From Marinicauda salina (GTDB taxonomy: Bacteria > Pseudomonadota > Alphaproteobacteria > Caulobacterales > Maricaulaceae), in the NCBI RefSeq assembly GCF_003122085.1, contig NZ_QEXV01000004.1, forward strand, positions 124,001 through 188,000: DNA of 64,000 bases. The letters are read 5' to 3'. Below the pieces are notes generated by a model, which was given only the letters and a program-made list of their open reading frames with translations, did no database searches and had not been told where the DNA came from. Shown piece after piece: positions 34,350 to 43,078 of the stretch (the first letter of the stretch is position 1; each line of letters opens with the position of its first letter). The translations under genes and the position numbers were made by a program.

Positions 34350-35771
34350 GTGACGGCTCGTTTCTGGCGGATCCCCGCCTTCGCGCGGACGACGGCCTTC
34401 CGGCTGACCCTGCTGTCGGCCGGCCTGTTCGCGCTGTCGAGCTTCGTCATCCTGGCGCTCGTCTACGCCGCCACCGCCGGCGCGGCGGTGCGTCGGGCCG
34501 ACGCGGCGATCGCCGAGGAGATCGCCGCCGTCGAGAAGCGCGTCACAGAGGACGGGATCGGCGCGGCCAACCGCTATATCGTGCGCCGCTCGGTCGCCGG
34601 CGGCGAGTTCCTCTATCTCCTGATCGGCCCGGACGACCGGCGCATCTCGGGCAATATCTCCGACCTGCCCGCCGCGCCGGCCGACGCCGAAGGCCGGGTG
34701 CGCTTCGAGTACGACCGCGCCCCCGTCGACGACGCCGAGACGCCGGAAGCCGGGCGCGACGCGCGGGGACGCATCGCGCCGCTGGGCGAGGGCTACCGCA
34801 TCTTCGTCGGCCTCGACGTCGAGGAGGAGTCGCGCTTCATCGCCAACATCCTCAACGCGGTGCTGATCGCCTCCGGCGTCGCGCTGGCGCTGGGGATCGT
34901 GTCGGGCGCGGTGGTCAGCCGGCGCTTCGCCCGGCGTCTCGAGATGATCAACGCCGCGGCCCGCAAGGTCCGCGCCGGCCAGCTGCAGACGCGCGCGCCG
35001 CGCACGCATTCCGGCGACGAGCTCGACCATCTGGCGGCGAACTTCAACGAGATGATGGACCGGGTGGAGCACCTGATGCACCGCATGCGCAATGCGGGCG
35101 ACTCCATCGCCCACGATCTGCGCCTGCCGCTGACGCGCATGCGCGGCCGGCTCGAGGCCGCGCTCGCCGAGGCCGGCGATCTCGCCGAGCGCGAGGCCGC
35201 GCTGGGCCAGGCGATCTCCGACATCGACGAGCTGATGAAGACCTTCAACGCGGTGCTGTCGCTGTCGCGGCTGCAGACCGGCGAACGCCGCCGCGCCTTC
35301 GAGACGCTCGATCCCGCCGCCGTGCTGGCCGACATCGCCGAGCTCTACGAGCCGGTGTGCGAGGACGCCGGGCTCGATTTCAGCTTCGAGGCCGAGGCGG
35401 GGCTGTCGCTCCTCGGCGACCGCGAGCTGATCGCCCAGGCCGTCTCCAACCTCGTCGACAATGCGGTGAAGTACACGCCCGAGGACGGCGCGGTGGCTCT
35501 GCGCGCGCGGCGCTGCGCGTCGGGCGAGGTCGAGATCTCGGTCACCGACACCGGGCCCGGCGTGCCGGCCGGCGAGCGCGAGCGCGTGCTCGAGCGCTTC
35601 GTCCGGCTTGAGAAGAGCCGCTCCCAGCCCGGCGTCGGGCTCGGCCTGTCGCTCGTCCACGCCATCGCCGAGGTCCACGGCGCGCGGCTCTCGCTCGACG
35701 ACGGACCCGGCGAAGTCGACGGGAGCGGCCCGGGCCTGCGCGTCGCGCTGGTGTTTCCGGAGGCGAGGTAG
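34350..35771 (+). CDS. Sensor histidine kinase partner of the degP-linked regulator
   Basis: The GTG start at 34350 lies 28 bases after the regulator. The 473-residue protein has two membrane helices (about 17-43 and 164-188) around a periplasmic domain of about 120 residues. HAMP is at about 188-240. The H box GDSIAHDLRLPLTRM has His255. The ATPase domain follows (AVSNLVDNAVKYTPEDG, DTGPGVPAGE, GVGLGLSLVHAIAEVHG). 'AHDLRTPLTR'-type H boxes are common in alphaproteobacterial envelope-sensing kinases. The first interspersed repeat lies just beyond the stop. Confidence 0.93.
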   Translation: MTARFWRIPAFARTTAFRLTLLSAGLFALSSFVILALVYAATAGAAVRRADAAIAEEIAAVEKRVTEDGIGAANRYIVRRSVAGGEFLYLLIGPDDRRISGNISDLPAAPADAEGRVRFEYDRAPVDDAETPEAGRDARGRIAPLGEGYRIFVGLDVEEESRFIANILNAVLIASGVALALGIVSGAVVSRRFARRLEMINAAARKVRAGQLQTRAPRTHSGDELDHLAANFNEMMDRVEHLMHRMRNAGDSIAHDLRLPLTRMRGRLEAALAEAGDLAEREAALGQAISDIDELMKTFNAVLSLSRLQTGERRRAFETLDPAAVLADIAELYEPVCEDAGLDFSFEAEAGLSLLGDRELIAQAVSNLVDNAVKYTPEDGAVALRARRCASGEVEISVTDTGPGVPAGERERVLERFVRLEKSRSQPGVGLGLSLVHAIAEVHGARLSLDDGPGEVDGSGPGLRVALVFPEAR

Positions 35772-35780
35772 GCGTCCGCC

Positions 35781-35960
35781 GCCGACCACCCCCTCACCTT
35801 CGCCTCTCCCCCTTGAAGGGGGAGAGGAATCGACGCGCGGCGCGGAGATCGAGGAATCTGCATGGCTTGGTGCTTGGCGCCCACGTTGAAGAACAAGTCG
35901 CGACCTCAACGTCCCTTCTCCCCTCCTTGAGGGGAGAAGTGAGATGAGGGGAGGGGGCGG
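35781..35960. repeat. Interspersed palindromic repeat, copy A
   Basis: This is a roughly 180-base element. It starts ACCACCCCCTCACC. The first hairpin is CTCTCCCCCTT/AAGGGGGAGAG and a GAATCG-GCGC type middle follows. A second hairpin CTTCTCCCCT/GGGGAGAAG comes next, with an end GTGAGATGAGGGGAGGGGG that is partly complementary to the start. It follows the kinase stop by 10 bases and may end that transcript. Copies B-E share the same ends. Confidence 0.85.
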
Positions 35961-35987
35961 CCCCATTCAGCGATGGGGCGGATCATC

Positions 35988-36185
35988 GCCGACCACCCCC
36001 TCACCTGGCCTCTCCCCCTTGAAGGGGGAGAGGAATCGGCGCGCGGCGCGGCGGTCGGGCAATCTGTATGGCCTGGCGCTTGGCGTCGACGTTGAAGAAG
36101 AAGCGCCGCATCAACGTCCCTTCTCCCCTCTTTGAGGGGAGAAGTGAGATGAGGGGAGGGGGCGCCCCCATTCAGCGATGGGGCG
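35988..36185. repeat. Interspersed palindromic repeat, copy B
   Basis: It has the same structure and orientation as copy A, starting GCCGACCACCCCCTC, with both internal hairpins. It continues into CCATTCAGCGATGGGG, which also follows copy A, so A and B arose by tandem duplication including this flank. Its end overlaps the 3' end of the DUF559 gene. Confidence 0.85.
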
Positions 36186-36513
36186 GCAGCTCGGCGAGGA
36201 GCGTCTCCATCACGCCGTCCATGTTCTCCAGCACGTCATTGTTCCAGAAGCGGACGACGCACCAGCCGGCGGCGTTGAGGCGCGCGGTGCGTCGGGCGTC
36301 GCGTTCCGGCGCCAGCTGGTGCTGGCCGCCGTCGAGTTCGACGATCAGCCGCTCGGCGACGCAGGCGAAGTCGGCGAAATAGCCGCAGACGGGATGCTGG
36401 CGGCGAAACTTGAAGCCCTTCGGCCGCGCGCGCAGCTGAAGCCAGAGCCGTGTCTCGGCCTCGGTCATTCGGCGGCGGAGGCGCCGGGCCTGCGCGATCG
36501 GTCGCCGCGACAT
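36172..36513 (-). CDS. DUF559 nuclease-like protein
   Basis: The 113-residue protein shows the DUF559 pattern: RRRMTEAETRLWLQLRAR, then FKFRRQHPVCGYFADFACV, then LIVELDGGQH and VVRFWNNDVLENMDGV. The E...D...ExDG-Q layout matches the Vsr/PD-(D/E)xK endonuclease-like fold, with likely active residues in the ADFAC and VELDGGQH segments. Cellular role is unknown. It is bracketed by repeat copies B and C in the same orientation, and copy B reaches into its last codons. Confidence 0.88.
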   Translation of the reverse strand: MSRRPIAQARRLRRRMTEAETRLWLQLRARPKGFKFRRQHPVCGYFADFACVAERLIVELDGGQHQLAPERDARRTARLNAAGWCVVRFWNNDVLENMDGVMETLLAELPPHR

Positions 36514-36572
36514 GGGCCAAGGTTAGCGCAGCGCAATCAGAGCGCGAAATCAGGTCCTGTCTCCGATCGCAA

Positions 36573-36750
36573 CCGACCCCCTCACCTTCGCCTCTCCCCC
36601 TGGAAGGGGGAGAGGAATCGGCGCGCGGCGCGGAGGTCGAACAATCGGCCGGACGTGGCGCCCGGCGTCGACGTTGAAGAATAGGACGCGACCTCAACGT
36701 CCCTTCTCCCCTCCTTGAGGGGAGAAGTGAGATGAGGGGAGGGGGCGGCG
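36573..36750. repeat. Interspersed palindromic repeat, copy C
   Basis: Full-length copy (AACCGACCCCCTCACC start, both hairpins, GAGATGAGGGGAGGGGG end) in the same orientation as A and B. It separates the DUF559 gene from the first of the tandem paralogous membrane protein genes. Confidence 0.85.
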
Positions 36751-36777
36751 GGGGCGGCGACGCGCCAGATCATCAGG

Positions 36778-37359
36778 TCAGTTTGGCGGATCGGACTTTT
36801 CCGCCGGAGCGTCCTCAATTTTCGAGATTCCGGCCTCGCGCAGCGCCTTGAGCAGGGGCTTGAGCCGGATCGCGCCGAACAGCAGGAGGAAGCCGATCAC
36901 GACCCGGACATACTTATCGCCCTCGCCGAGAACGATAGTGCGGGTCGGGTCGTCGCCGGGCTGCTGGCTCATATATATCCAGGTGGCGATGTCCGCGAGC
37001 ACGCTCGGCAGACCGAGGAGGAGGAAATACAGACCGAGCGCCGCAAACGCGATCATCGCGACCTGGTCGCCTGATACGCTTATCGCGCTGTCGGATTGTT
37101 CGGCGTCGCCAACGACCCGCGCTGACAATGGCTTGGCGTATCGCCATACCAGCAGGCTCATCACGAGCAGCGGCACGCTATAGGCTAGATATGAGAACCA
37201 GGCGGGTGGAGCGCCCGCCCACGCCGGCGCGGGGCTGGGGCCGACAGACTCTGCGATGGCGATCAACACGCCATTGAACGTGTGCACGGCCGCGTTCAGC
37301 CCCTGAACCAGCGCCACGACTCTGAGGATTGCGTAGGCCAGTCCCTGAAACGCGCCCAT
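36778..37359 (-). CDS. Membrane protein, tandem paralog 1
   Basis: The start is set at ATG 37359 because the upstream codons to 37479 lie inside repeat copy D. The 193-residue protein begins MGAFQGLAYAILRVVALV and has about four transmembrane helices. It has a central loop ending ISVSGDQVAMIAFAALGLYF and a charged tail RLKPLLKALREAGISKIED. It shares the MGAxQGLA start, the ISVSGD loop and the 'L(M/L)K(A/S)LR..G(I/L)SK(I/L)' tail with the next gene. No known family is recognised. Confidence 0.65.
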   Translation of the reverse strand: MGAFQGLAYAILRVVALVQGLNAAVHTFNGVLIAIAESVGPSPAPAWAGAPPAWFSYLAYSVPLLVMSLLVWRYAKPLSARVVGDAEQSDSAISVSGDQVAMIAFAALGLYFLLLGLPSVLADIATWIYMSQQPGDDPTRTIVLGEGDKYVRVVIGFLLLFGAIRLKPLLKALREAGISKIEDAPAEKSDPPN

Positions 37360-37412
37360 CGCGCGGCCCCTCTTATCGCCCTGGGCGATCCTGCCGCGCT
37401 TTGAGCGTGCGC

Positions 37413-37550
37413 GCCACCACCCCCTCACCTTCGCCTCTCCCCCTGACAGGGGAGAGGAATCGGAGCCTGGCGCGACCATTCAGAAAAGCGCTCGACCCTG
37501 ACGTGCCTTCTCCCCTCCTTGAGGGGAGAAGTGAGATGAGGGAAGGGGGC
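37413..37550. repeat. Interspersed palindromic repeat, copy D (shortened)
   Basis: Both ends and both hairpins are recognisable but the middle is shorter and the first hairpin is degenerate (CCCCCTGACAGGGG). The 27 or so bases before it (GCGATCCTGCCGCGCTTTGA and GCGTGCGCGC) are identical to those before copy E, marking the edge of the duplicated unit. Confidence 0.8.
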
Positions 37551-37557
37551 TAATTGC

Positions 37558-38103
37558 TTAGGCGGTTCGGTCGGAATCGGAAGGTTCGTCGAGTTTCGAC
37601 AGGCCGTAGCGACGCAACGATTTCATCAGGCGATCAATTCTGGTGAGCGCGAATAGAAGGGCGATTCCGAAGACAAGCCGGACGACAGCTTCCGTCGTTC
37701 GGTAGTCGTAACTAATGGAAGTAATGTGGCTTTCTCTGGAATGTATGATCCACGCGCCCGCGAGGATGTGAATAGACCCGGCGAGGCCTTGGCTAATGAA
37801 GTAGATTCCGAGCAGGGCTACGCCCACACGAAATAGGTCGTCGCCGGATACTGAAATTTTGGCGTCGGCGGCCTTGGCGGGTGCAGAGACCCTCGCGGAT
37901 ATCGGGCCCGCGAGCACCCAGAAGATCGCGCACACGCTGATCATCAACAGGCCCTGGACCAGTAGGGAAAGGAAAAAGGGCGATGCTTCACCGCGGAGGA
38001 GCAGACCCAGCACGCGCTCAATGGCCATTGCGAGCCAGCCGATACCGAAGAAAAGCGCCGTTGTTCGCAAAAGAACAAACGCCAAGCCTTGGGTGGCGCC
38101 CAT
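37558..38103 (-). CDS. Membrane protein, tandem paralog 2
   Basis: ATG 38103 is used; codons upstream of it to 38286 lie in repeat copy E. The 181-residue protein has about four transmembrane helices (MGATQGLAFVLLRTTALFFG, LLVQGLLMISVCAIFWVLAG). It has the loop KISVSGDDLFRVGVALLGIYF and the tail RIDRLMKSLRRYGLSKLDE. It is a diverged copy of the preceding gene. Its GC content is visibly lower than the neighbours in the middle part (37,700-37,760). Function is unknown. Confidence 0.65.
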   Translation of the reverse strand: MGATQGLAFVLLRTTALFFGIGWLAMAIERVLGLLLRGEASPFFLSLLVQGLLMISVCAIFWVLAGPISARVSAPAKAADAKISVSGDDLFRVGVALLGIYFISQGLAGSIHILAGAWIIHSRESHITSISYDYRTTEAVVRLVFGIALLFALTRIDRLMKSLRRYGLSKLDEPSDSDRTA

Positions 38104-38160
38104 TGTTCGAACCTCCCCATAATCGTTGAACGCGATCCTGCCGCGCTTTGAGCGTGCGCG

Positions 38161-38338
38161 CCACCACCCCCTCACCTTCGCCTCTCCCCCTTGAAGGGGG
38201 AGAGGAATCGGCGCGCGGCGCGGAGATCGAGCGATCGGCCGGACGCGGCGCCCGGCGCCGACGTTGAAGAAGAAGCACCGCATCAACGTCCCTTCTCCCC
38301 TCCTTGAGGGGAGAAGTGAGATGAGGGGAGGGGGCGGA
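38161..38338. repeat. Interspersed palindromic repeat, copy E
   Basis: Full-length copy in the same orientation as the others, with the GCGATCCTGCCGCGCTTTGA lead (from 38132) shared with copy D. It fills most of the gap of about 310 bases between paralog 2 and glnE; the remaining bases 38339-38417 show nothing recognisable. Confidence 0.85.
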
Positions 38339-38417
38339 GCTTCGGCGATCCAGGCGCGCGAGTTGAAAGCGCCCGGCCCGCCTTGCTCCTTCCCGCGCCC
38401 CGGTCCAGCTTGCGGCC

Positions 38418-41300
38418 ATGACCGCCGCCATCCCCGCGCGCATCACGACCGAACCGCCCGTTTGCGATCCCGCGCGGCTGGAGCGCGCGCGCGAACGCGT
38501 CGGCGAAGACGCGCTGAAACCGTGGGCGGAGGCGTCGGGCTTCATCGACGCGGTCCTCGCCGCCTCGCCCTATCTCGGCCGGCTCGCGGCGCGGCGGGCG
38601 GAGACCTTCGCCCGGCTGGCGAGCGACAGCCCGGAAGCGATCGCCGCCGAGGCCTGCGCGGCGGCGCGGGCGGCGGGCGAAATCAACGACGAGGCCGAGG
38701 CGATGGCCGCGCTCCGGCGCGCCAAGGCCGATCTTCACCTGACGGTCGCGCTCGCCGATCTCGCCGGCGCCTGGGACCTCGCCCAGACGACGCGCGCGCT
38801 CAGCGACTTCGCCGACGCCGCCGTCGAGGGCGCGCTGGCCGCCGCGGCGCGCCAGGCCGGTTTCGACGTCGCCGACGCCGACGACCCGGTCCCCGGCTTC
38901 TTCGTGCTGGCGCTGGGCAAGATGGGCGCGCGCACGCTCAATTTCTCCAGCGACATCGATCTCGTCATGGTCTGGGAGCCCGAGACCGCGGCCGCGCCCG
39001 AGGGCAAGGAGCCCCGCAAGGCGTTTTCGCGCCTGGCCCAGCGCGTCGCGCGGCTGATCGAGGAGCCGACCGCCGAGGGCTATGTCTTCCGCGTCGATCT
39101 CAGGCTGCGGCCCGATCCGGCCTCCACTCCGCCTGCGGTCTCGGCCAACGCCGCGCGGCGTTATTTCGAGGCGCTCGGCCAGAACTGGGAGCGGGCGGCC
39201 TACGCCAAGGCGCGGCCCTGCGCGGGGGATCGCCGGGCGGCGGCGGGATTCCTCAAGGAGCTCGAGCCCTTCATCTGGCGCCGCGCGCTCGACTACGAGG
39301 CCGTCGCCGACATCCACGCGCTCGCCCGCCAGATCCAGGCCGTGGGCCGGCGCGCGCGAATCCGCGCGGCCGGCCACGATCTCAAGCTCGGCCGCGGCGG
39401 CATCCGCGAGATCGAGTTCTACGCCCAGGTCATGCAGCTCGTCTTCGCCGGGCGCAGGCCCGAGCTGCGCGTGCGCGACACGGTCGGCGCGCTCACCGTG
39501 CTCAAGGCCGCCGGGATCGCGCCGGCCGAGGAGGTCGACGCGCTGATACCGGCCTATCGCGAGCTGCGCGCCGTGGAGCACCGCATCCAGATGCTCCAGG
39601 ACGAGCAGACCCAGACCCTGCCGCTCGACGACGCGCCGCGCGCCGCCGTCGCCGCGCTTTGCGGGGAGGCCGATCTCGCGCGTTTCGACGCGCGCATGGC
39701 GGATCTCTTCACGCGCGTGCACGCCGTCTTCTCCGAGCAGTTCGAAGCCGACGAGAGCCTGGCGACGTCGGTGGGCAGCCTCGTGCTGACCGGCGTCGAA
39801 CCGACGCCGGACACGCTGGAGACCTTGTCGGCGCTGGGCTTTTCCGAGCCCGAGCGGGTCTGGGAGCGCCTGTCGGGCTGGGCGGCCGGACGCGTCCGCG
39901 CGTTCAGGGCCGAACGCGCGCGCGCCCTGTTCTCGCGGCTCGCGCCGCGTCTGGTCGAGCAGATCGGCGCGACCGGCGACGCGGATGCGACCTTCGCGCG
40001 CTTCGCCGCCTTCATCGAGGGCCTGCCCTTCGGCGTCCAGCCGCTGGCGCTTCTGGCCGCCGAGCCGGAACTCGCCGACGAGCTGATCGCGCTGCTGGCC
40101 CTGGCGCCGCGGCTCGCCGAGGTGCTGTCGCAGCGTCCCGCCCTGCTCGACATCATGCTCGAGCCCGACTTCGCCCGGCCGGTGCGCGAGGACGTTCCCG
40201 GCTTCGCCGAGGCCGCCTTCGAGCGCGAGGAGACGCGCCGGCCCGACTTCGAGGCCCGGCTCAACGCTGCGCGCCGGGTCGCCCGCGAGCACAAGCTGCG
40301 CATCGGCGCCCAGCTCGTTCGCGGCCGCGCGACCGCCACCGAGGCGGGCCGCGCCCACGCCGAGCTCGCCGACGCGGCGGTGCGCGCCATGGCGCGCGCC
40401 GCCGAGGCCGAGACCGCCCGCCGGCACGGCGCGCCGCCCGGCCGCTGGGCCGTCATCGGGCTGGGCAAGTTCGGCGGGCGAGAGCTGGCGGCCGACGCCG
40501 ATCTCGACCTGATGGTCGTCTACGAGCCGACGGCGGAGGCCTCCGGCGGCGACAAGCCCGTCGGTGCGGAGACCTGGTTCACCAAGTTCACCCAGCGCCT
40601 GGTCTCGGCCCTGTCGGCGCCGACGGAGGAGGGCGAACTCTATCCCGTCGACATGGCGCTGAGGCCGTCGGGCTCGTCGGGGCCCATCGCGGTCCGGCTC
40701 GCGCGCTTCCGCGACTACTACGCCGAGGAGGCCTGGACCTGGGAGCGCATGGCGATGACGCGCGCGCGCATCGTCGCCCACGAGGACCTCTCCGAGCGGC
40801 TCGCCGCCGAGATCGAGGCCGCCATCGCCGGGGCGGCCGACGCCGACAGACTCCGCGCCGACGCGACCGACATGCGCGCGCGCCTGTTGAAGCAAAAACC
40901 CGCCGGCGGCGCCTGGGACCTCAAGCTGCGCGAAGGCGGGATGACCGACATCGAGTTCATCGCCCAGACCGCCCAGCTCGTCGCCCGCAGGCGCTTCTCG
41001 CCCGAGACCGACGTCGCGCTCGTGCGCCTGGCCGACGCCGGCGCGCTCGAGGCCGCCGATGTCGAGGCCCTGCGCGCCGCGCTCGAGGACTACGCCGCGG
41101 TGACCCAGCTCGTCCGCGTCGCCCACGGCTCCGGCTTCGATCCCGACACCGCCTCGGACCCGTTCGCGCAACGCCTCTCCGCCGCCGCGGAATGCGAATC
41201 CCTCGAAGCGCTCGCAGCCAAGCTCGACGATCACGCTGCGCGGGTGAGGGCGCTGTTCGTGAAAAATGTCGGCGATCCGGGCTTCGGGAGCGACGGGTGA
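38418..41300 (+). CDS. glnE: Bifunctional glutamine synthetase adenylyltransferase/adenylyl-removing enzyme
   Basis: GlnE adenylylates and deadenylylates glutamine synthetase according to nitrogen status signalled by PII. The 960-residue length is typical. Two nucleotidyltransferase domains are seen. The N-terminal adenylyl-removing one has ALGKMGARTLNFSSDIDLVM (about 165-185). The C-terminal adenylylating one has IGLGKFGGRELAADADLDLM (about 678-698). GlnD-like helical domains (KLGRGGIREIEFYAQ; LREGGMTDIEFIAQ) follow each. It is preceded by repeat copy E and appears monocistronic. Confidence 0.96.
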   Translation: MTAAIPARITTEPPVCDPARLERARERVGEDALKPWAEASGFIDAVLAASPYLGRLAARRAETFARLASDSPEAIAAEACAAARAAGEINDEAEAMAALRRAKADLHLTVALADLAGAWDLAQTTRALSDFADAAVEGALAAAARQAGFDVADADDPVPGFFVLALGKMGARTLNFSSDIDLVMVWEPETAAAPEGKEPRKAFSRLAQRVARLIEEPTAEGYVFRVDLRLRPDPASTPPAVSANAARRYFEALGQNWERAAYAKARPCAGDRRAAAGFLKELEPFIWRRALDYEAVADIHALARQIQAVGRRARIRAAGHDLKLGRGGIREIEFYAQVMQLVFAGRRPELRVRDTVGALTVLKAAGIAPAEEVDALIPAYRELRAVEHRIQMLQDEQTQTLPLDDAPRAAVAALCGEADLARFDARMADLFTRVHAVFSEQFEADESLATSVGSLVLTGVEPTPDTLETLSALGFSEPERVWERLSGWAAGRVRAFRAERARALFSRLAPRLVEQIGATGDADATFARFAAFIEGLPFGVQPLALLAAEPELADELIALLALAPRLAEVLSQRPALLDIMLEPDFARPVREDVPGFAEAAFEREETRRPDFEARLNAARRVAREHKLRIGAQLVRGRATATEAGRAHAELADAAVRAMARAAEAETARRHGAPPGRWAVIGLGKFGGRELAADADLDLMVVYEPTAEASGGDKPVGAETWFTKFTQRLVSALSAPTEEGELYPVDMALRPSGSSGPIAVRLARFRDYYAEEAWTWERMAMTRARIVAHEDLSERLAAEIEAAIAGAADADRLRADATDMRARLLKQKPAGGAWDLKLREGGMTDIEFIAQTAQLVARRRFSPETDVALVRLADAGALEAADVEALRAALEDYAAVTQLVRVAHGSGFDPDTASDPFAQRLSAAAECESLEALAAKLDDHAARVRALFVKNVGDPGFGSDG

Positions 41301-41360
41301 CCGGCGTGCGTTGCGTATGAGGAGTGGAGGGCCGACACCCACCATCCCCAGGAGGACGAC

Positions 41361-42002
41361 ATGAAAACCATTCTCGCACTGACGGCGGCGACCGTCGCGC
41401 TCGCGACGGCCGCGCCCGGCGTTTCGGCCGCGGCCGCATCCGAGCCCGGCGCCAAGCAGATGCCTCACGGCGGCATGATGACGGGCGGTCGTCATCACGG
41501 CGGGCGTCACGGAGGCTCCGGCATGCATGGCATGCACGGCCTGATGATGCTCCAGGCCGCCGACGCGGACGACGACAACACCGTCACCCGCGCCGAGCTT
41601 GCGGATCTCCATACGCAGGAATTCGACTATCGCGACCGCAATGGCGACGGCTATCTCACGATCGAGGACGCCTCGCCGATGATGCGCCGCATGCATGCGA
41701 TCGCCTCGGAGGGCGACGGCGTGTTCGCCGGGCGAGGCATGATGGGCGGCCACATGAGGGGCGGCCACATGATGACGGGCGCGGACGACGACGACGACGG
41801 CGGTCCGGGCTGGCACATGTTCGGCATGGACGATGACGAGGACGGCCGCCTGTCGCGCGACGAGTTCCTCGCCCGCCATATGGGGATGTTCGACGAGCTC
41901 GACGCCGATGGCGACGATGCGGTCACGCCGGCGGAACTCGATGCGGCCGTCGAGGCCCATCAAGAGCGCCGCGGCAGCCGCCTGTTCTGGTGGCGCGACT
42001 GA
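41361..42002 (+). CDS. Secreted EF-hand protein with His/Met-rich segments
   Basis: The 213-residue protein has a signal peptide (about 1-24), preceded by a strong CAGGAGGACGAC ribosome site. Four canonical 12-residue EF-hand loops are at 68-79 (DADDDNTVTRAE), 92-103 (DRNGDGYLTIED), 157-168 (DDDEDGRLSRDE) and 181-192 (DADGDDAVTPAE). Two His/Met-rich stretches (about 34-64 and 128-156; HGGMMTGGRHHGG, MMGGHMRGGHMMTG) look suited to Cu or Ni. It lies 36 bases upstream of an ECF sigma gene, suggesting a metal-sensing or metal-buffering role in the same operon. Confidence 0.85.
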   Translation: MKTILALTAATVALATAAPGVSAAAASEPGAKQMPHGGMMTGGRHHGGRHGGSGMHGMHGLMMLQAADADDDNTVTRAELADLHTQEFDYRDRNGDGYLTIEDASPMMRRMHAIASEGDGVFAGRGMMGGHMRGGHMMTGADDDDDGGPGWHMFGMDDDEDGRLSRDEFLARHMGMFDELDADGDDAVTPAELDAAVEAHQERRGSRLFWWRD

Positions 42003-42038
42003 TCCTCGAACCGCGGAGAGCGCACGATCCGTCCCGCC

Positions 42039-42668
42039 TTGAGGCTGATCCGGGGCGCAAAGCCCGAGGCCCCCGGCGGGACGGACCCGCTCGCCGACGA
42101 GTCGGCGCTTGCTCGCGCGATCGCGCGCGGCGAGCCGGAGGCGGTGCGCCGGATCGTCGACGAGACCCTGCCGATGGTGCTCGGCCTCTCGCGCCGCGTG
42201 CTCGGCGACTCCGCCGAGGCCGAGGACGCCGCCCAGGAGACGTTCGAACGGGTCTGGCGCAACGCTCACAGGTTCGATGGATCCCGGGGCCGCCTGCGCA
42301 GCTGGATCGGGCGCATCGCGATCAATCACTGCCGCGACCGTCTGCGCCGGCGTCGGGAGATCGCCACGGACTCCGTTCCCGATCGCGCCGACGGGGCGGC
42401 GCCGGCGGATGCCCGGCTGGCGGCGATGGACGGCGCGGCGCGCGTGCGCGCGGCGATCGCCGCCTTGCCCGAGCGTCAGCGCCTGGCCCTCGAGCTGTGT
42501 CATTTCCAGGAGCGGTCGAACATCGAGGCCGCCGAGATCATGGAGGTCAGCGTGGACGCCCTTGAATCGCTGCTCGCCCGCGCCCGTCGCGGGCTGAAGG
42601 CCGCGCTCGCCGGCGAGGCCGGCGGGCTCATCGCCGATCTCGAAGCCGGCCGGGGAGACGCAGAATGA
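42039..42668 (+). CDS. ECF-type RNA polymerase sigma factor
   Basis: The TTG at 42039 is the likely start; the upstream region holds no ATG in frame after the EF-hand stop. Of 209 residues, region 2 is at about 40-100 (VLGLSRRVLGDSAEAEDAAQ, TFERVWRNAHRFD, RSWIGRIAINHCRDRLRRR). Region 4 is at about 130-185 (AIAALPERQRLALELCHFQ, MEVSVDALESLLARARRGL). The TGA overlaps the ATG of the next gene. The order with a small membrane protein and a CnrX/CpxP-like protein matches ECF/anti-sigma/sensor modules such as CnrH-CnrY-CnrX. Confidence 0.93.
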   Translation: MRLIRGAKPEAPGGTDPLADESALARAIARGEPEAVRRIVDETLPMVLGLSRRVLGDSAEAEDAAQETFERVWRNAHRFDGSRGRLRSWIGRIAINHCRDRLRRRREIATDSVPDRADGAAPADARLAAMDGAARVRAAIAALPERQRLALELCHFQERSNIEAAEIMEVSVDALESLLARARRGLKAALAGEAGGLIADLEAGRGDAE

Positions 42669-43078
42669 TGACCGAGGACCGCTTTGCCGGGATCGTCGCC
42701 GCCTACGGCGCCGATCCGCGCCGCTGGCCCGCCGACGAGCGCGCCGCGGCGGAGGCGTTCGCCGCCGCCGAGCCGGACGTCGCCGGGCCCGTGCTCGACG
42801 CGGCCGCGGCGCTCGACGTCGCGCTGGACGCGGCCGCGGATGCGCCGGACGCCGGCGCGCATCGCCGCGTGGGCGAGCGCATCATCGCCGCCTCCGCCGC
42901 GCCGCCTCCGCGCCGCATCGCCGCCGCAGCGGCCGCTGCGCTGATCCTCGGTCTTTCCGGGGGCTGGCTGGCGTCGGCGACGACAGGGCCGGACGCCGAG
43001 CCCGCGGCGGCCTACGCCGTCGCCTTCGGCGCGCTCGAGGAGGACGACGGCTGGATCGAAGAGGAGGACGCGCTGTGA
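42665..43078 (+). CDS. Probable anti-sigma factor, single-pass membrane protein
   Basis: The 137-residue protein (start 42665, or the adjacent Met at 42668) has a cytosolic N-terminal part (FAGIVAAYGADPRRWPADER), one transmembrane helix (about 88-106, AAAAALILGLSGGWLAS) and a short acidic periplasmic tail (EEDDGWIEEEDAL). The 'YGADPRRWP' opening is shared by many alphaproteobacterial anti-sigma-like proteins next to ECF genes. There is no ZAS zinc motif. Overlaps of 4 bases on both sides show coupling with the sigma factor and the sensor. Confidence 0.75.
   Translation: MMTEDRFAGIVAAYGADPRRWPADERAAAEAFAAAEPDVAGPVLDAAAALDVALDAAADAPDAGAHRRVGERIIAASAAPPPRRIAAAAAAALILGLSGGWLASATTGPDAEPAAAYAVAFGALEEDDGWIEEEDAL

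Noticed and set aside
35781-38338. CRISPR array
   Set aside because: The units are long (about 140-180 bases), unevenly spaced, lie between genes and contain internal hairpins; there are no short identical repeats with unique spacers and no cas genes.
38283-42503. 1406-codon minus-strand frame opposite glnE and the EF-hand gene
   Set aside because: Pure antisense shadow caused by high GC at third positions; glnE on the plus strand is unmistakable.
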